From NCBI GenBank assembly GCA_030272585.1, contig BSYQ01000015.1, positions 248,001 to 312,000 of the forward strand: DNA of 64,000 nucleotides, in the 5' to 3' direction. Below the pieces are notes generated by a model that saw only the letters and a program-made list of their open reading frames with translations, did not search any database and was not told where the DNA came from. The stretch is from Bryopsis sp. KO-2023 (Eukaryota; Chlorophyta; Ulvophyceae; Bryopsidales; Bryopsidaceae). Both the position numbers and the translations under genes were made by a program. This document shows, piece by piece, positions 12,161-23,520 of the stretch; positions within the stretch are counted from its first letter, which is position 1, and each line of letters opens with the position of its first letter.

Positions 12161-13612
12161 GTCAGACACGGCAGCGGATGCAAGTGCGGTTTCCACAGCC
12201 GTGGTGTTGGTATACATCAGGGAGGATGAATGGGACCGGGTGGTGTGCAAAGTGGATAAAAGCGAAATTCCAGAAAACATCCGACACGAACTCGAGGTGT
12301 GCATTACGCATCCACATGAAGCATCCTCTATCAACGTTAGATAATAAACCCTGTGTGGAGCCAGCCCCGGCATTGCTCTTTTGATAATGATGAGTAAAAT
12401 GCTTTCCTCCCTGTGTTGGATGCGCTGGATTTCGAACTGAAAAATCGTATGTTTTGAAGTTTTCAGCTTGGTATTACAAAGCATAGATGTTTGTTTTTCT
12501 CAGGATGAATTGGCAGAGGTCAGCAAAGCAATGGCTGGTCCTGCGGAGGGGCATCTGTATGTCGATGTGAATGTGATAACAGAAGAAGATCTGGAAAGGG
12601 CATCTCTGGATTTGCATTGCCTCGAAGTTATGGCACCGGACCGGAAAGTCTTTTCGTATCGAACGCACAAACACGAATCCATCGGAGATATTCGACGCAA
12701 GGTATTTTAACAAGAAAAACATCCACAGAAATTTGAACCATGAATTTTGTCGCATTAGCATCATCGTGAATCAATTGTAACAAGCGCATGAATCCTTCCC
12801 CACCCACCCACACAAAAAATTCAGTCGAAAAGGAACAAAGATCCAAGTTCTGTAGCTCTTTTTATTTTCTGTCCTGTTGTGGATGAGTTTATTTTTAGTA
12901 ATTAATTAAATGAGTGTGTTTGTGCTGAAGATCCATTTTTTGGTTTGTCTGCCAGCTTTGCAGGAATTTAGGGATATCCCAAGACGCACACAAGCTTTGG
13001 CTTTGGTCGAAACGACAAAATCTGATGAGGCTTTCACTGAAAGCCCCGCCAGAAAGCAGGTTGCTTGACATCAAGACTCACAGGTACGTCATGGTGTGTA
13101 TTGGGTGTTTTTTTTACGCTGTTGCAGTGCCACTGGGAAAAAAATGCCATCGCTTCATATAGCAACTGTGGAGTCCCATGGAAAACCCTCAAGACGTCTT
13201 GTTACAATGCAGTGTGGACGCCATTTTTTTTTTTAAACAAAATTGAAAGTTAAAAAAATATAGTTCAAAGAGACAGAAACAGCTGCCAAGATGAAATCTG
13301 ATTGAATTACTAGGAATTATTGGGTAGAATCATGCGTTTTGGGCATCGTTGGTGCATGCGGATGAAATTTGTGTCCTACTGCTCGGAACTTGATTTTATT
13401 TTTTTTAGCTGGTTTCAGAGATACATCAGGTCACCCTGCCAACAACAAGAACGTTTTGATGACGATTCCCCTGTACTTGCAAGAACCCGACCTTCTGAGC
13501 AGGAACGACGAAAGTATTTTGCTGTTTTTCAAATTTTTCGATCCTTCGAAGGGGACCCTGGAGTTTCTGGGCGAAAGGAGCATTCCAGCTCATGAGGGAG
13601 TGCAGAGGAGAT
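12161..13612 (+). pseudogene. USP7-type ubiquitin carboxyl-terminal hydrolase fragment
   Basis: Exons 12161-12296, 12504-12701, 12956-13083 and 13419-13612 have GT-AG borders and consistent phases. The first carries VLVYIREDEWDRVV and IPENIRHELE, matching the end of the USP7 catalytic domain (human LVYIRES and IPQQL region). The next encode GHLYVDVNVITEEDL and then RNLGISQDAHKLWLW and DESILLFFKFFDPSKGTLEFLG, matching the first ubiquitin-like domain of the USP7 C-terminal tail (HLYMQV, FLKMYDP). The catalytic core upstream and the rest of the tail downstream are missing, so no active deubiquitinase can be made. The homology ends abruptly at a stop at 13610-13612, just before the minus-strand Crypton. 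Either a truncated pseudogene or exons of a chimeric gene. Confidence 0.75.
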
Positions 13613-14015
13613 AGCGGGTTCCGTGCCAGGTGGACTGTACAGACCCCCAGGGTGTAGAGGAGCTTCAGAGTGGCTCATTGGGCTGCTGAACACCAATCGC
13701 CAGTCGAGGAAAAAAGAGCCTTTTACAGGTGTGAACAGTCCCAACTCGATAGAACAAGCAGATCAGAAAAATGAATGTCATCAAACCCCCCAGCAGCCAA
13801 GTGAGACAACAATAAACTGAGCCCCATATGGAATATATGCTTGTGCTGAAATAATCCCTTTGATTTCCACTCAGTCGTGATCCGCCCATGTGAATTTGAT
13901 GTTTCTCCCACGAAACCCCCCAGTTGATCCTTGGTATAAGTAACCACAGCGATACAAGACAAACGTGAAAACGTGGTGGCCTCCCGACCCCACCCCCCAA
14001 AATAGAAAAAAACGT
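13613..14015. other. gap between USP7 fragment and Crypton-A 3' end
   Basis: About 400 bases without a recognised gene. It should contain the 3' untranslated region and terminus of the minus-strand Crypton. No inverted ends seen, as expected for Cryptons. Confidence 0.4.
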
Positions 14016-14990
14016 TCACATTATTTCCCCCTCTGTGAGCTCCTTGATCATGGCGTTTCTAGCATGCGTTATCTCCACGTTTTCAACCGTTTTATCTTCT
14101 GAAAGGATCTTTGCAAATTGGCACACGTAGACCCCGCAATCGTCAGCATTTTTCTGCCTGAACAAAACATCACATAACGTAGTAAAAAAAAAACTAAAAA
14201 TATATAAAATAAAATATAAAATATATTTACCTCTTCTGAGCACAATATGATAATTTGTGCACATTTTCTCCCTACTTACTCTGTGCATCGTCCAATACTG
14301 AAGTCCCAAACAGCATCAGGTCTAGGCTGCCCGCAACTAACGTGCTCATCAGCCATGTAGCGAGCCAAGATTTGGAAGTATTTGTCTGCGTTTGCCATCG
14401 TCTGTAGGAAATAAAAAAAAGTAGAATGTTTAGGCACACGTGATGGTGTTGTTTTTTTTCCCCATGCGTTTTTCAGGAATTCATGCTTGAATTCCTGAAG
14501 GTGAATTCAAGCATGATAAAAAAACCTACCCCAAGAGAGTTGTACAACGTAATCCGTTGCTGTCGTGGGTGGATGGCAAACAGAATCCAATGCGCGTGCA
14601 CACAAACTGGAACAAAAATAATATCACACTCCAGAATCGTGTCTCGTACTTGGCCCCAAGTGTCCAGCTTGCGTTTCGAAGTCCACCTTCGAACGCGTTC
14701 GAAATTATACTGTTCTTCCTCATCACACAATGCGTTCATAAAGTGCGAGTGGAAGAAATGACAAGACAAATGTTTTGTAGGCAATGTTTGGTAGCTGCGA
14801 TCCCGTTTCTGAAGCAATTTCATATAGTCGTAAATGATTGAATCGTTCAACCATTCTCCAGGTCCAAGGCACGAGGGAACGCCAACAGGTGCTGGGGTGG
14901 CATCGGTAGCGGCAGCGGCAGCAAGGACTTTGGCGGGATGGGTGCTTGGAGAGCGAGGGGAGGTCGAGGCGGGTCGCTTCCGGCTTGTGG
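14016..14990 (-). other. Ulp1/SENP (C48) peptidase domain of Crypton-A
   Basis: Three exons in phase with the upstream recombinase exon. Seen: the entry motif EWLNDSIIYDY, the catalytic His-Trp pair in CVHAHWILFAIH, the strand ending ITLYNSLG where the catalytic Asp normally lies in a DS motif (here Asn), and the oxyanion Gln and nucleophile Cys in QKNADDCGVYVC. A low-complexity Ala/Ser/Pro linker (about 40 residues) joins it to the GCR1_C part. Confidence 0.85.
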
Positions 14991-17900
14991 CTGAAGGACA
15001 TAAAGGTGCGTTCAGAAACGCTCAAAGAGAAAAGGAAACCAAATAAATAAATATTTATATTGGGTATATATGTATATTAAATTGAACTGAAAGTAGTGTA
15101 TCCAAGGCTAAAATGCTGAGTGCAGCCCGTTCACAGAAATATATTACGGGCTGACTAATAAATGAACCTCCGTAGCATCACAATGTCCATGTGTAGCTCT
15201 CTGCCTCGATGGCAAACTGAAAACAACTGGGTCGAACATTTGGAAAAATACTGAGTACTTTTGCACGAGTGTGCCCAGAAAAAATCATTGAATAAAATTG
15301 CTTAGCCAACCAAGCAGATCGGGGAAGAAGTCCTGCAAAAAAAGCCTTGAAATGTTTGAAAACCTGCCAGAAAAAAAAAAAAACAGGACGTGCCTATTGT
15401 GCTATCCAAAGACGAAGAACTCCCAGTTTTTTTTTTTAGTTTAAGTTAGAAAAGCCAACCACTGAGAAACTAGCCCCTAGCAAAGCGCTGGAAATAGCCA
15501 GAAAATTGCAAAGAGGTATGTTTCTTTGAAGATACTATCAGAAATGGAGCCTGGTGGATGGATGAAGCAACACAGTTTGCAAAGGAGAGCAAAAGCACCA
15601 AGACGTAGGAAATTTGTCCTTGAGCGGAACCGCGATCGAGGGTTCCCCAACCCAGAGCCGAGTACCCACACAGAAAAATGGGAGAAATACAGACACTGCA
15701 GAGAAAGAGAAAGTAATGACAGCGAGGTAATCTGTGGAGGGTCCTGTTTCCAACTCCTTCTCGCACAGAATGGGCACCCCGGATGTGCCCCGGAGAAGGA
15801 AAGGACCCCAGGAAAAAACCCGGTTCCTTCACTTTATTCCAGCCAAGGAACAACAGTCCCGAAGCGACGTGATGCATTGTATTTCCGCAGCGAATGATTT
15901 CCCGTGCCGGGCAGGCCACGGAACCAACAGAATAGTTGGGCACCAAATAATTGATAGATTATTAGCAAGGATCATTCTGTTTATAATCAGTAGGAGGGGA
16001 GGAGATCCACGCACCTGGTGAGGATGGTATGACCGCCATTTGCCTGGGTACAGCCCTGGATCCCTGCACCCTCAAATCAAAAAATTTCGAGCACGTGACC
16101 TGCCGCTGCCTCTCCTTTGCCAACATCGCTCTGTCCTCCTCGATAGCTGCGATCGCTTCCACGTGATCATGCCCGCCCTCCATCTGTGTCTGAATGTACT
16201 GAATAAATTGTGCATACTTCATAATTTTCTTATTCAAACTCGATGATGAATGTTTTGGAACTTTCTTTTCCAATCGCAATTTCTCCGCATCCCGAATCGC
16301 TATGCTGTTCTGAGCCCCATGATACCACTCCTCCCAGATTCCAGCCACGGTGAGGGTCGGATTGCCAAGATCCAAGAGGGAATTAATTGGGTACAATTCT
16401 GTGGCTTCCGGGATAGAAGGTTCCGGTGGAGAGGACTCCGAATCTTTCAAACCAGCCAATTTCTGGACAGCCTTAACCAACCCGTTAAGGCTATCCTGAA
16501 TGCTCCTCTGAGCAATTCGGAGGGCCTTATGTTCGTTCAACAAAACATCGATGTTCGGCATGTTGGAGCCCTCGGGAATTGTTTGCGATGCAACCTCTTG
16601 CTGGAGCAAAACCCAACGCATGAATGCGGCCTTGTTCTCACGAATAATCTGAATGGAGAAGATCGGATGTTCTGGCTCGATTTCGTATAGAAAGGGTAAA
16701 TCCTGCCAAAACACGCACCGCAAGTGCCTCAAACAGTCGCTTGCATTGCGAGAGGCGGTATCGGACGCGAAGCTGCCTCGCAACGAAGCTTTCTGTGGGA
16801 AAACAAGAAAGCATGGCTCAGAAAATATCTCGATGTAGACATGCATGTTTGGTATCGACTGCGGTTGCACACAAGATGATATTTCTGTATTATTTCTTGG
16901 TGAAAACAACATTTCCAGGTCAGACCAAGAGATCGAGGCCAAGTAATAGCATAAAAAAAATCCCAAGCAAGCACAAGTAGCATCTGAAATAATGCACACG
17001 TACGTGTGCAATTTTTTTCTTGAATTCTTCGTCATCGAGCTTCGGCCACAAACTCAAGGCCATGCGCTTGATTCCCTCGTCGGCGCATGTGGTTGGATCC
17101 ACCTGGGACCTAGATTATGGCAGCAAATCTTTTAGGACAGCCTTTGGTGATAGTAGCAAATGTTCAAGTCAGATATTTCAACATTGTACCGTGGTATGAA
17201 ATATTTTTCCTCGTTCCGAAAACCTCCTCCTGTAGCGATATCTTTAGGTTCCCTCTTTTTGGAGTAGACTTGCGTGTCAGTGGCCCTCTCCCACAACCCA
17301 AATGCTCGCACCGCTTCCCTGGACATCCCCGCATCACGGGCTTGAATGGAGCCGTCTCGTCTGTCGGAGTGCAAGACCTTTGCACCGCTAGTGTCCGTGG
17401 CCAACAGCATGTCCAGTTTCTGCCTTGAGGCTGTGCTTTTGTCCACCATTTGGGTGGGTTTGTTGTAGGGAGAAAATACTTTTACTCCGTACCTAGCAAA
17501 AATATTAACGAAATTTAACATTTACTATTTACGGATATGAAAAGGTTGGTTGTTTTTCTACTTCATGGATCAAGACAAATTTCAGGGCTGGTGTTTTGGT
17601 CCCCTCACTAAACTGGGTGATTGCACTCTAATAAAAGTTTTTTATCTTTTTTTTTTTTCTGACTGATTAAAGGGAGTAAATAAATAGTAAAAAATAGAAT
17701 ATAAAAGTAAAAATATACAGCAATAGAATAGAAATAAAAAATAATTCATACCAATTTGTTTTTTCTTTCTCCATGTCCCAGAAAGGTTCACCAAGGTACT
17801 CCGTTCGGCACGCCAAATGAACAGCCAAAGCGCCTTGTCCACACTGATAGACGCCTTTGTGGCGGGGTAGGCACTTCCAGTCCTCTTCAGAACTATCGGC

Positions 17901-20900
17901 ATTCGTTTTATGGATGCCTTGTACGATATAAATTGTTGTCATTGTTCCTACCCCTCCGAAATCAGAGAGTTGGTGAATGAAGAGGTCACATAGCTCCCAA
18001 CGGCGAGAATCCGCAAAGCGTGACACTAGACAAGTAAATTGAAAAAAAATAAATTAAAATAAAAAGTATTGAACACAAAATAAAATAGGGAATACAATCG
18101 TGAATGGGGCAGGTGTAGGTGTTCGCTTGTTGCGAAGAATGAATGAATAAATAAGATCAAATTAAGATAAGCTCTTAAGAATTCTTTTTCTCTCTTTTTT
18201 CCGAGTCGTTTTAGGTGGTCCCATCGATGTGAGCTGCATCTCAAACGGGGGCCCTGCTCTTTCTTTCGTTGATGTATTTCTGTACATCGTCCCCGCAGTC
18301 CGAGCAAAATACTTCAGCAGCAAATTCTTTATATTCGTCCCTACTAATGCAAAGTTCTTGCAAATATTGTGCATGAATTGGTTAGGGACCGTCTCGTCCC
18401 CCCGTCAGAATTTCAGGTGTGTTTTCTTCGTCAAATACTTTCTTTAGAAAAGCTGAGAAAAAAAAATAAACGATGAACAATGTTTTCCATGACCTCCTAT
18501 TCAGAAATTTGCAGGTGCTGAAAATTAAAAAAAAACAGAAACACACTCACTTGAAACTGTATTCACCAATGTCATCGCGCGATTACGGACTGCGGTGACA
18601 ACGGAACGTTTAGGTGCCTGGGTCTTTAGGTAAAAGTTGCCCTGTTTTTCCTTGTAGTTGTCTCCCCCCCTATTTAAAGGAGGGGGTACATTTCTTTGCC
18701 TGTCAAGCAAAATTGCGCGCTGAGCCTGTTTTTCCCCGCCCAAAATGTTGTCTTTAAATATGCGAACATCAGGATCATCAAGCAATGGTGTGAACTCTTG
18801 TTTTCTTCCCAAAAGCTGGTATTGTGTCTACAGAAAAACAACAACAACAACAAATATTAGTCTGATGCGACAAATAACTGAAAAGAAATAAAAGAAAAAC
18901 AGCAGGGAATAAAAACATTGAATATTAAAATTAAAAAAAATTAATTAATTAATTAAATGAACTGATTTCTGTAAGCAAACATCTGCACCAGTATCCGTTG
19001 TGCAAATTTGTGTTTTGTAAAACTTACTTTTTGTAGTGCCCCGAGGGCGGAAAACCATTTGTGACAATTTCCTGATGATAAGTGTTTCCTGTTTTCAGAT
19101 GCGTTTCGGAAGATCGATTTTGGATTCGCCTTGCCCCGAAGAATGTCCACAAAGAGAGGGGGACTTGGCAGCCGTTGAATCTCATCTCGGGCGACGCATT
19201 CCATGAAGAGGAGAGTCAGGTCAGGTGTGATCAAAAGAGGTTCTTCCTCGAGACCAATGGGTCCAAAATCACACGCGTACCACAACTGAAATTTTCAGAA
19301 AGCCAGAGTTACGAGAATTAAAAGCTCATTCACTTCTACTCTTGTGTATTCACCGACCTGATGTATTTATATATTGTGATTTCTGGAAAAAACAAAAAGA
19401 AAAAATATTTCAGCTGAAATAAATAAAATGTTACAGCTCTGCCACATAAAAAGTAAATAAATAAAACAAATTACAAAGGAAAATACGTAAAGAAACAAAC
19501 ATTTCCAGTTGAAATTCAGCTTACAAGAAAAGCATTCATCATTGAGTAGGCGCTGACTGATCTCTCCCGCTTGCCGGCGTTGCGCACCCACGGTTGTACC
19601 ATTTGGTGCAGCCGTAGATTCTCCGCTCGATCGCCCCCCCAAAAGTCGGGGGGGAGGCCATAAAACATCAGCAACTCCCGCCCGGCGTCAGCAAGGCCCT
19701 CCTTCGCCTCATACGCTTTAATGAAGTTATCAATTGTGGCGAGGAATCTATACCAAAAATTTAATAACAGGCCAGTGTTGTAGTTCACTATGAGTTTGTT
19801 TGTTTGTGTTCTTCCCACACATTCAGCAATAATTTGAGGCTTACATATGGTCCGGGTTTCTTTTTCTTCTGTGGTTTGCTTTGATCCAAGCAACAGAAAG
19901 GTTTTCAACTACTTTCAACGATGTGTTATCCTTTCAAATGAAATGCACACGACAACCAGGGAACCAGGTGTTATAAAAGCATGAGAACATCGTGTGTATT
20001 AGTGTGCTCTGGATGCAGAGTAGGCAAATTATTAAGGGGAAATCACTGAGATTATCTCGCACCGTCGACCATTGGAGTCGGCTTGCTCAGTTTCGTTGCT
20101 CCCCAAAATAGGCCATTCTGTGTCATCCTCATCGGAGAGTGGAGTGGTGACAGCCGAAAGAGGTGCATCGGCAGTGGCAGCAGTCTGGGGAGCATGGGCA
20201 AAGCCACCGGTTGGAGTCGTGGCACCCGGAACAGGAGCAGGGGCAGTAGTCTGGGGAGCATGGGCAAAGCCACCGGCTGGAGTCGTGGCACCCGGAACAG
20301 GAGCAGGGGCAGCAGTCTGGGGAGCATGGGCAAAGCCACCGGCTGGAGTCGTGGCACCCGGAACAGGAGCAGGGGCAGCAGTCTGGGGAGCAGGGGCAAA
20401 GCCACCGGCTGGAGTCGTGGCACCCGGAACAGGAGCAGGGGCAGCAGTCTGGGGAGCAGGGGCAAAGCCACCGGCTGGAGTCGTGGCACCCAACAGAGGT
20501 GCAAAGACGGGGGCAGCAGTCTGAGAAGCAGGAGCAAAGGCGCCAGCTGGAACATGAATAAAAAAAAAAGTCTGATATGGTTTGCTAAATAAATTAATAA
20601 AAACAGTTTGATACAGTTTGCTTTATGTGGTAGGCTTGTTGAACCAAACATCCAAACAAAATTAGTGCCTAAAACAACTGTTGGAGGCAGCAGAAAGAAT
20701 GGAGGGTTAATGCATTCACCCGTTGGAGAGGCGTGAGTGTAGGCGACACCAGCAAGGGGGGCAGCACCAGGGGCGCTGACTGGAGGGGGGTGTAATGCAG
20801 GAAAAGCAAGGGGGGCAGCAGCAAGGGAGGCACCACCAGGGGCACTGACTGGAGGGAGGTGTAACGCAGGAAAAGCAAGGGGGGCAGCAGCATGTGGCGT

Positions 20901-21661
20901 CATGATGACAGACGGTAGAGCCGTAGGCAAGGAGGCGAGAAGAAACTGACCGAGTGCGCAAGCAACCCTGTCCGTAATGGTCGGCTGCAAGTGCTTGGCC
21001 AGGTTTGCCCAAGTGAAACGAGGATTGCAACGGTTCCAGTGATGAACCGTTGCAATCACCCTAGAAAAAAAAAACAAAAAAAAAACACTTTGATAATATA
21101 ATATAATATATATATATATATTTCAGTTTAGGAATCAGTTTAGCTTTTTTTTTATATTATTATTTCAGTTTAGGAATATAATGTAATATAATATAATATC
21201 AGTTTAAGAATCAGTTTAGCTTTTTTTTTATATTATTATTTCAGTTTAGGAATATAATGTAATATATATATATCAGTTTAAGAATCAGTTTAGCTTTTTT
21301 TATTATTATTTCAGTTTAGGAACATAATGTAATATATATATATCAGTTTAAGAATCAGTTTAGCTTTTTTTATTATTATTTCAGTTTAGGAATCAGTTTA
21401 GCTTTTTGATAATATAATATAATGTAATATAATATAATATATATACATATATCAGTTTAAGAATCAGTTTAGCTTTTTAACTTACACGTGAATGTTGAAA
21501 TGATATTTTGCTTTCCCGATGCCCTTTGATATTCTTCTTGCACCATTGGAGTATGCAAATGCCTCCACTTCGTCCTTGGTGAAATGCTCGAGAAGATACT
21601 TTTTAGCTTGCGAGAACGATGTGAAAACCCTGCCAGTTCCACATTTCAAAATAAGAACCAT
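14016..21661 (-). CDS. Crypton recombinase - GCR1_C - Ulp1 fusion protein
   Basis: Exons (5' to 3'): 21661-21486, 21060-20720, 20546-20063, 19747-19525, 19285-19029, 18828-18553, 18452-about 18247, 18025-17752, 17492-17190, 17109-17004, 16792-16015, 14990-14530, 14401-14280, 14157-14016. All have canonical splice sites and matching phases except the exon 7/8 border; total about 1,380 residues. Order: N-terminal region with a Pro/Ala repeat; recombinase with PRHKGVYQCGQGALAVHL, LHSDRRDG (H-x-x-R, about 787) and GLWERATDTQVY (Trp; Tyr about 822); GCR1_C with TLTVAGIWEEWYHG (about 1035); Ulp1/C48 protease with GEWLNDSII, CVHAHW and QKNADDCGVYVCQFA (Cys about 1343). The expected role is DNA strand exchange for transposition, with the protease removing SUMO or similar modifiers or processing the protein (inference). 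Exon 7 has an in-frame TAA (18384-18382). The start could lie further upstream, since the first exon is open to 21868. Confidence 0.8.
14475..14519. repeat. hairpin in intron
   Basis: TCATGCTTGAATTC and its exact inverse GAATTCAAGCATGA are separated by 8 bases. Near the 5' end of the intron between the first two Ulp1 exons (minus strand). Confidence 0.7.
14991..16014 (-). other. 1-kb intron joining GCR1_C and Ulp1 parts
   Basis: The donor GTGCG after 16015 and the acceptor TTCAG before 14990 are canonical, and the exon phases (1 then 2) fit. Nothing recognisable is encoded inside. Confidence 0.6.
16015..16792 (-). other. GCR1_C-like DNA-binding domain exon of Crypton-A
   Basis: A 259-codon exon. 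Its first half continues the recombinase family's C-terminal helical region (CVFWQDLPFLYEIEPEHPIF, comparable to the QD...HPIF block of fungal Crypton proteins). Its second half has LTVAGIWEEWYHG followed by a basic, helical region, the signature of GCR1_C. Confidence 0.7.
17190..18025 (-). other. tyrosine recombinase catalytic core of Crypton-A
   Basis: Two exons (18025-17752, 17492-17190). Seen: KTN...PRHKGVYQCGQGALAVHL, the conserved strand typical of Crypton/Ndc10-like proteins; then LHSDRRDG with His and Arg of the H-x-x-R box, AFGLW, and TQVYSKKREP with the candidate nucleophile Tyr; then GGF and YFIPR, as in the family. Confidence 0.8.
20155..20500. repeat. 66-bp coding minisatellite, about five copies
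   Basis: Lies in exon 3 of the Crypton-A gene. Each unit encodes 22 residues of Pro/Ala/Thr-rich sequence (GATTPAGGFAPAPQTAAPAP). Units are nearly identical, so copy number probably varies between alleles. Confidence 0.9.
21020..21060. repeat. 14-bp stem hairpin at start of Crypton-A exon 2
   Basis: GATTGCAACGGTTC pairs exactly with GAACCGTTGCAATC across a six-base loop, right after the splice acceptor. Confidence 0.75.
21089..21478. repeat. AT-rich tandem repeat, 60-80 bp units
   Basis: About five degenerate units combining CAGTTTAGGAATATAATG, ATATAT runs and AGTTTAGCTTTTT. Fills the first intron of the Crypton-A gene. Confidence 0.8.
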
Positions 21662-21868
21662 GCTGAAAGGAGCATAACCAAGTTCAATTCTTGGTGTGGT
21701 TGCATGAAGAGATTGTGCATTTGAGATTGCAATTGCTATGTTGTTTGTGGAGGACAAAGATGGGGTTGTGGAGAAAGTGTTCTCATCGATTTTTTCAGAC
21801 AAAAACAAGATGTTGTACAGGGGATGTGATAATCCAGGAAGGAGCGATTGTGGTGGCTGAACCCGCAA

Positions 21869-21945
21869 TCAACTGACGTCTATCTCAGACGACCGTTGCA
21901 CCCGCAATCGACTGACGTCTGTCTCAGACGACCTTTGCACCCCAC
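21869..21945. repeat. two-copy direct repeat, 39-bp unit
   Basis: Two units containing ACTGACGTCTGTCTCAGACG with two or three mismatches. Immediately upstream of the open first exon of Crypton-A, so it may belong to the element's promoter or terminus. Confidence 0.75.
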
Positions 21946-22821
21946 CACCCCGCACAAAACAGCAAGCCACCAAGACAAGACAAACGAACAAACTGGAACA
22001 GCAAAGCCTCGACGACAACGAGAACAACGTCTCCGCGGATCGTCGACTGTCGAAAAAGACAGTCGACGTCGGAACTAAAAAACTGAAACAAAAAGCAGGA
22101 ACAAGCCCCTCTCCGACCACCGACTAAGTCACGCAGAAAGCAACGAAAGCGACATCTCTGTAGGAAAGGAAACCACCACAAACAAGCCAACAGCAACGCT
22201 TCCACAACGAGAACGACATTTCCATGCATCGTGCAACGTCGGCTGCGGAGATTAAGCCAGCGACGAAACCGTCGGAACTCGTCGAACAACCAAAGATGAA
22301 ACGAAAAGAGCGCAGCGAAAATTCCACTTGAGCGAGGGAGGAACAAGCCCCTGCTCGCCCACGCGCCCTTTTTTTTCGATGGTTCCTCATTCCTTCGCCC
22401 CGAGCGAACAAAACAACCAGAAACCGCAGCTCCAGCCCGCACAGGAACGTCCGCGGAGCGGGACGTACGGAACAGAAACTCACGGCGAGCTGGACGGGGG
22501 CGTTGCGGCGATAGTCGAGGCCATGTCTGTGAAAATGCGGGGTCCAGTCCTGGAAAACAAGCCGCGACCGCGAAAAGGGACAGCGCGGAGGCGCGGAAAG
22601 ACGGCCGAAAACCCGTGCTTTTTGCGTCTCGCGCGAAAAATTTTTCTCGCTGCCGCGAGGGCGCTTCGCGGGGGTGTCGAATTCTGGTCTCTGGAGCCGA
22701 TTCTGGTCTCCGCAGGCGTTGCGCGAGCGTGAGACTGGGCGAGACTGGTCTCGCCACATCAGCGTAGTACACTGATGGGACGTGCTCCACGTCAGATCGG
22801 CGTTCAAGACTGAACCCCTCA
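21946..22821. other. GC-rich stretch, no supported gene
   Basis: A 288-codon open frame runs on the minus strand (22790-21924), but it is low-complexity and partly made of duplicated DNA. No domain recognised. Confidence 0.35.
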
Positions 22822-22987
22822 TTGATAGACAGGCATGTACAAAAGTGGCATTTGCCACTTTTGCGGAGATTAAGCTAATCGTGGCGCCCGCACAATCTTA
22901 AAAGCGGCATCGAAGTGACACCATACAAAAATTGCACCTTAGAACCGTCTGCCTTGCGTCAAGTGCCAGAGTCATCCAACCACACTT

Positions 22988-23191
22988 TTATTCTTCCATC
23001 ACAAAACTCGAAGGCCTTGTTACAAAGGCCTTCCTCTTTCTTCTAGGCTGCTCCTCTCTCCCAAAGGTCTCGCAGAATCGACAAACGACGCTGCGTGTCG
23101 ACTCTGTGGCACGGTCGATATCGGTCACTCTGAGACCATACTGCACTTCGTGGCCTTTTTGAAACGGAGTTGTCCGCTTCTTTGGAGCCAT
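22988..23191 (-). CDS. hAT transposase N-terminal remnant (67 aa)
   Basis: ATG at 23191. The short protein starts MAPKKRTTPF and contains STRSVVCRFCETFGREE followed by a basic stretch, resembling the C-x2-C zinc-finger start of hAT-like transposases found in oomycetes and algae. It stops after 67 residues, so the catalytic part is absent. It may act as a DNA-binding competitor or do nothing. Confidence 0.45.
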   Translation of the reverse strand: MAPKKRTTPFQKGHEVQYGLRVTDIDRATESTRSVVCRFCETFGREEQPRRKRKAFVTRPSSFVMEE

Positions 23192-23282
23192 TTTTTGATA
23201 TGAGCGAGCAGAAGAAAAACGAGAAGAAGAGTGGCGGCGTTTTGAACAAACAGTAAAGACAAGGGTACAATCCCCAGCTTTT

Positions 23283-23520
23283 CTACTAGCACCCCACCAC
23301 AAACTCCACAGCACGGCCTCCCTCAGCCACTACCCGACTTCAACTATGCTAGCCACACATATCTACCAGCGCCCTACCACAAACTCGACAGAACGACTTC
23401 CCTCAGCCACAATTCGACTTCGACGACGCTAGGTAAAAATATCCTACCATCGTCCCACAAACGCCCCAGAACGACTTCTCTCCGCCAATTTTTCGACTTC
23501 GACAATGCAAGCCGCACATA
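23283..23520. repeat. three degenerate tandem units, about 75-80 bp, inside the hAT element
   Basis: Units share CTACCACAAACTC, ACTTCCCTCAGCCAC and TTCGACTTCGAC, with indels between copies. Confidence 0.65.

Larger units (their letters stand above)
14016..21868 (-). mobile_element. Crypton-A, tyrosine-recombinase DNA transposon with Ulp1 protease
   Basis: The borders are those of the open coding sequence; the true ends are not defined, because Cryptons lack inverted repeats. The family is assigned from the DUF3504-like recombinase plus GCR1_C domain, the architecture of Crypton elements. Introns carry AT-rich repeats (21.1-21.5 kb). One in-frame stop and one unclear exon border suggest the copy is decayed or inactive. 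Confidence 0.75.

Noticed and set aside
20155-20500. Regular direct repeats that might suggest a CRISPR array
   Set aside because: Units abut without unique spacers, lie in a protein-coding exon, and the DNA is eukaryotic.
14016-21868. Calling Crypton-A a Polinton because it carries a cysteine protease
   Set aside because: No polymerase B, ATPase or capsid genes; the recombinase and GCR1_C are Crypton features, and the protease is Ulp1-type without other Polinton parts.
21924-22790. 288-codon minus-strand open frame
   Set aside because: GC-rich low-complexity sequence with internal DNA duplication; no domain, no splice or start support.
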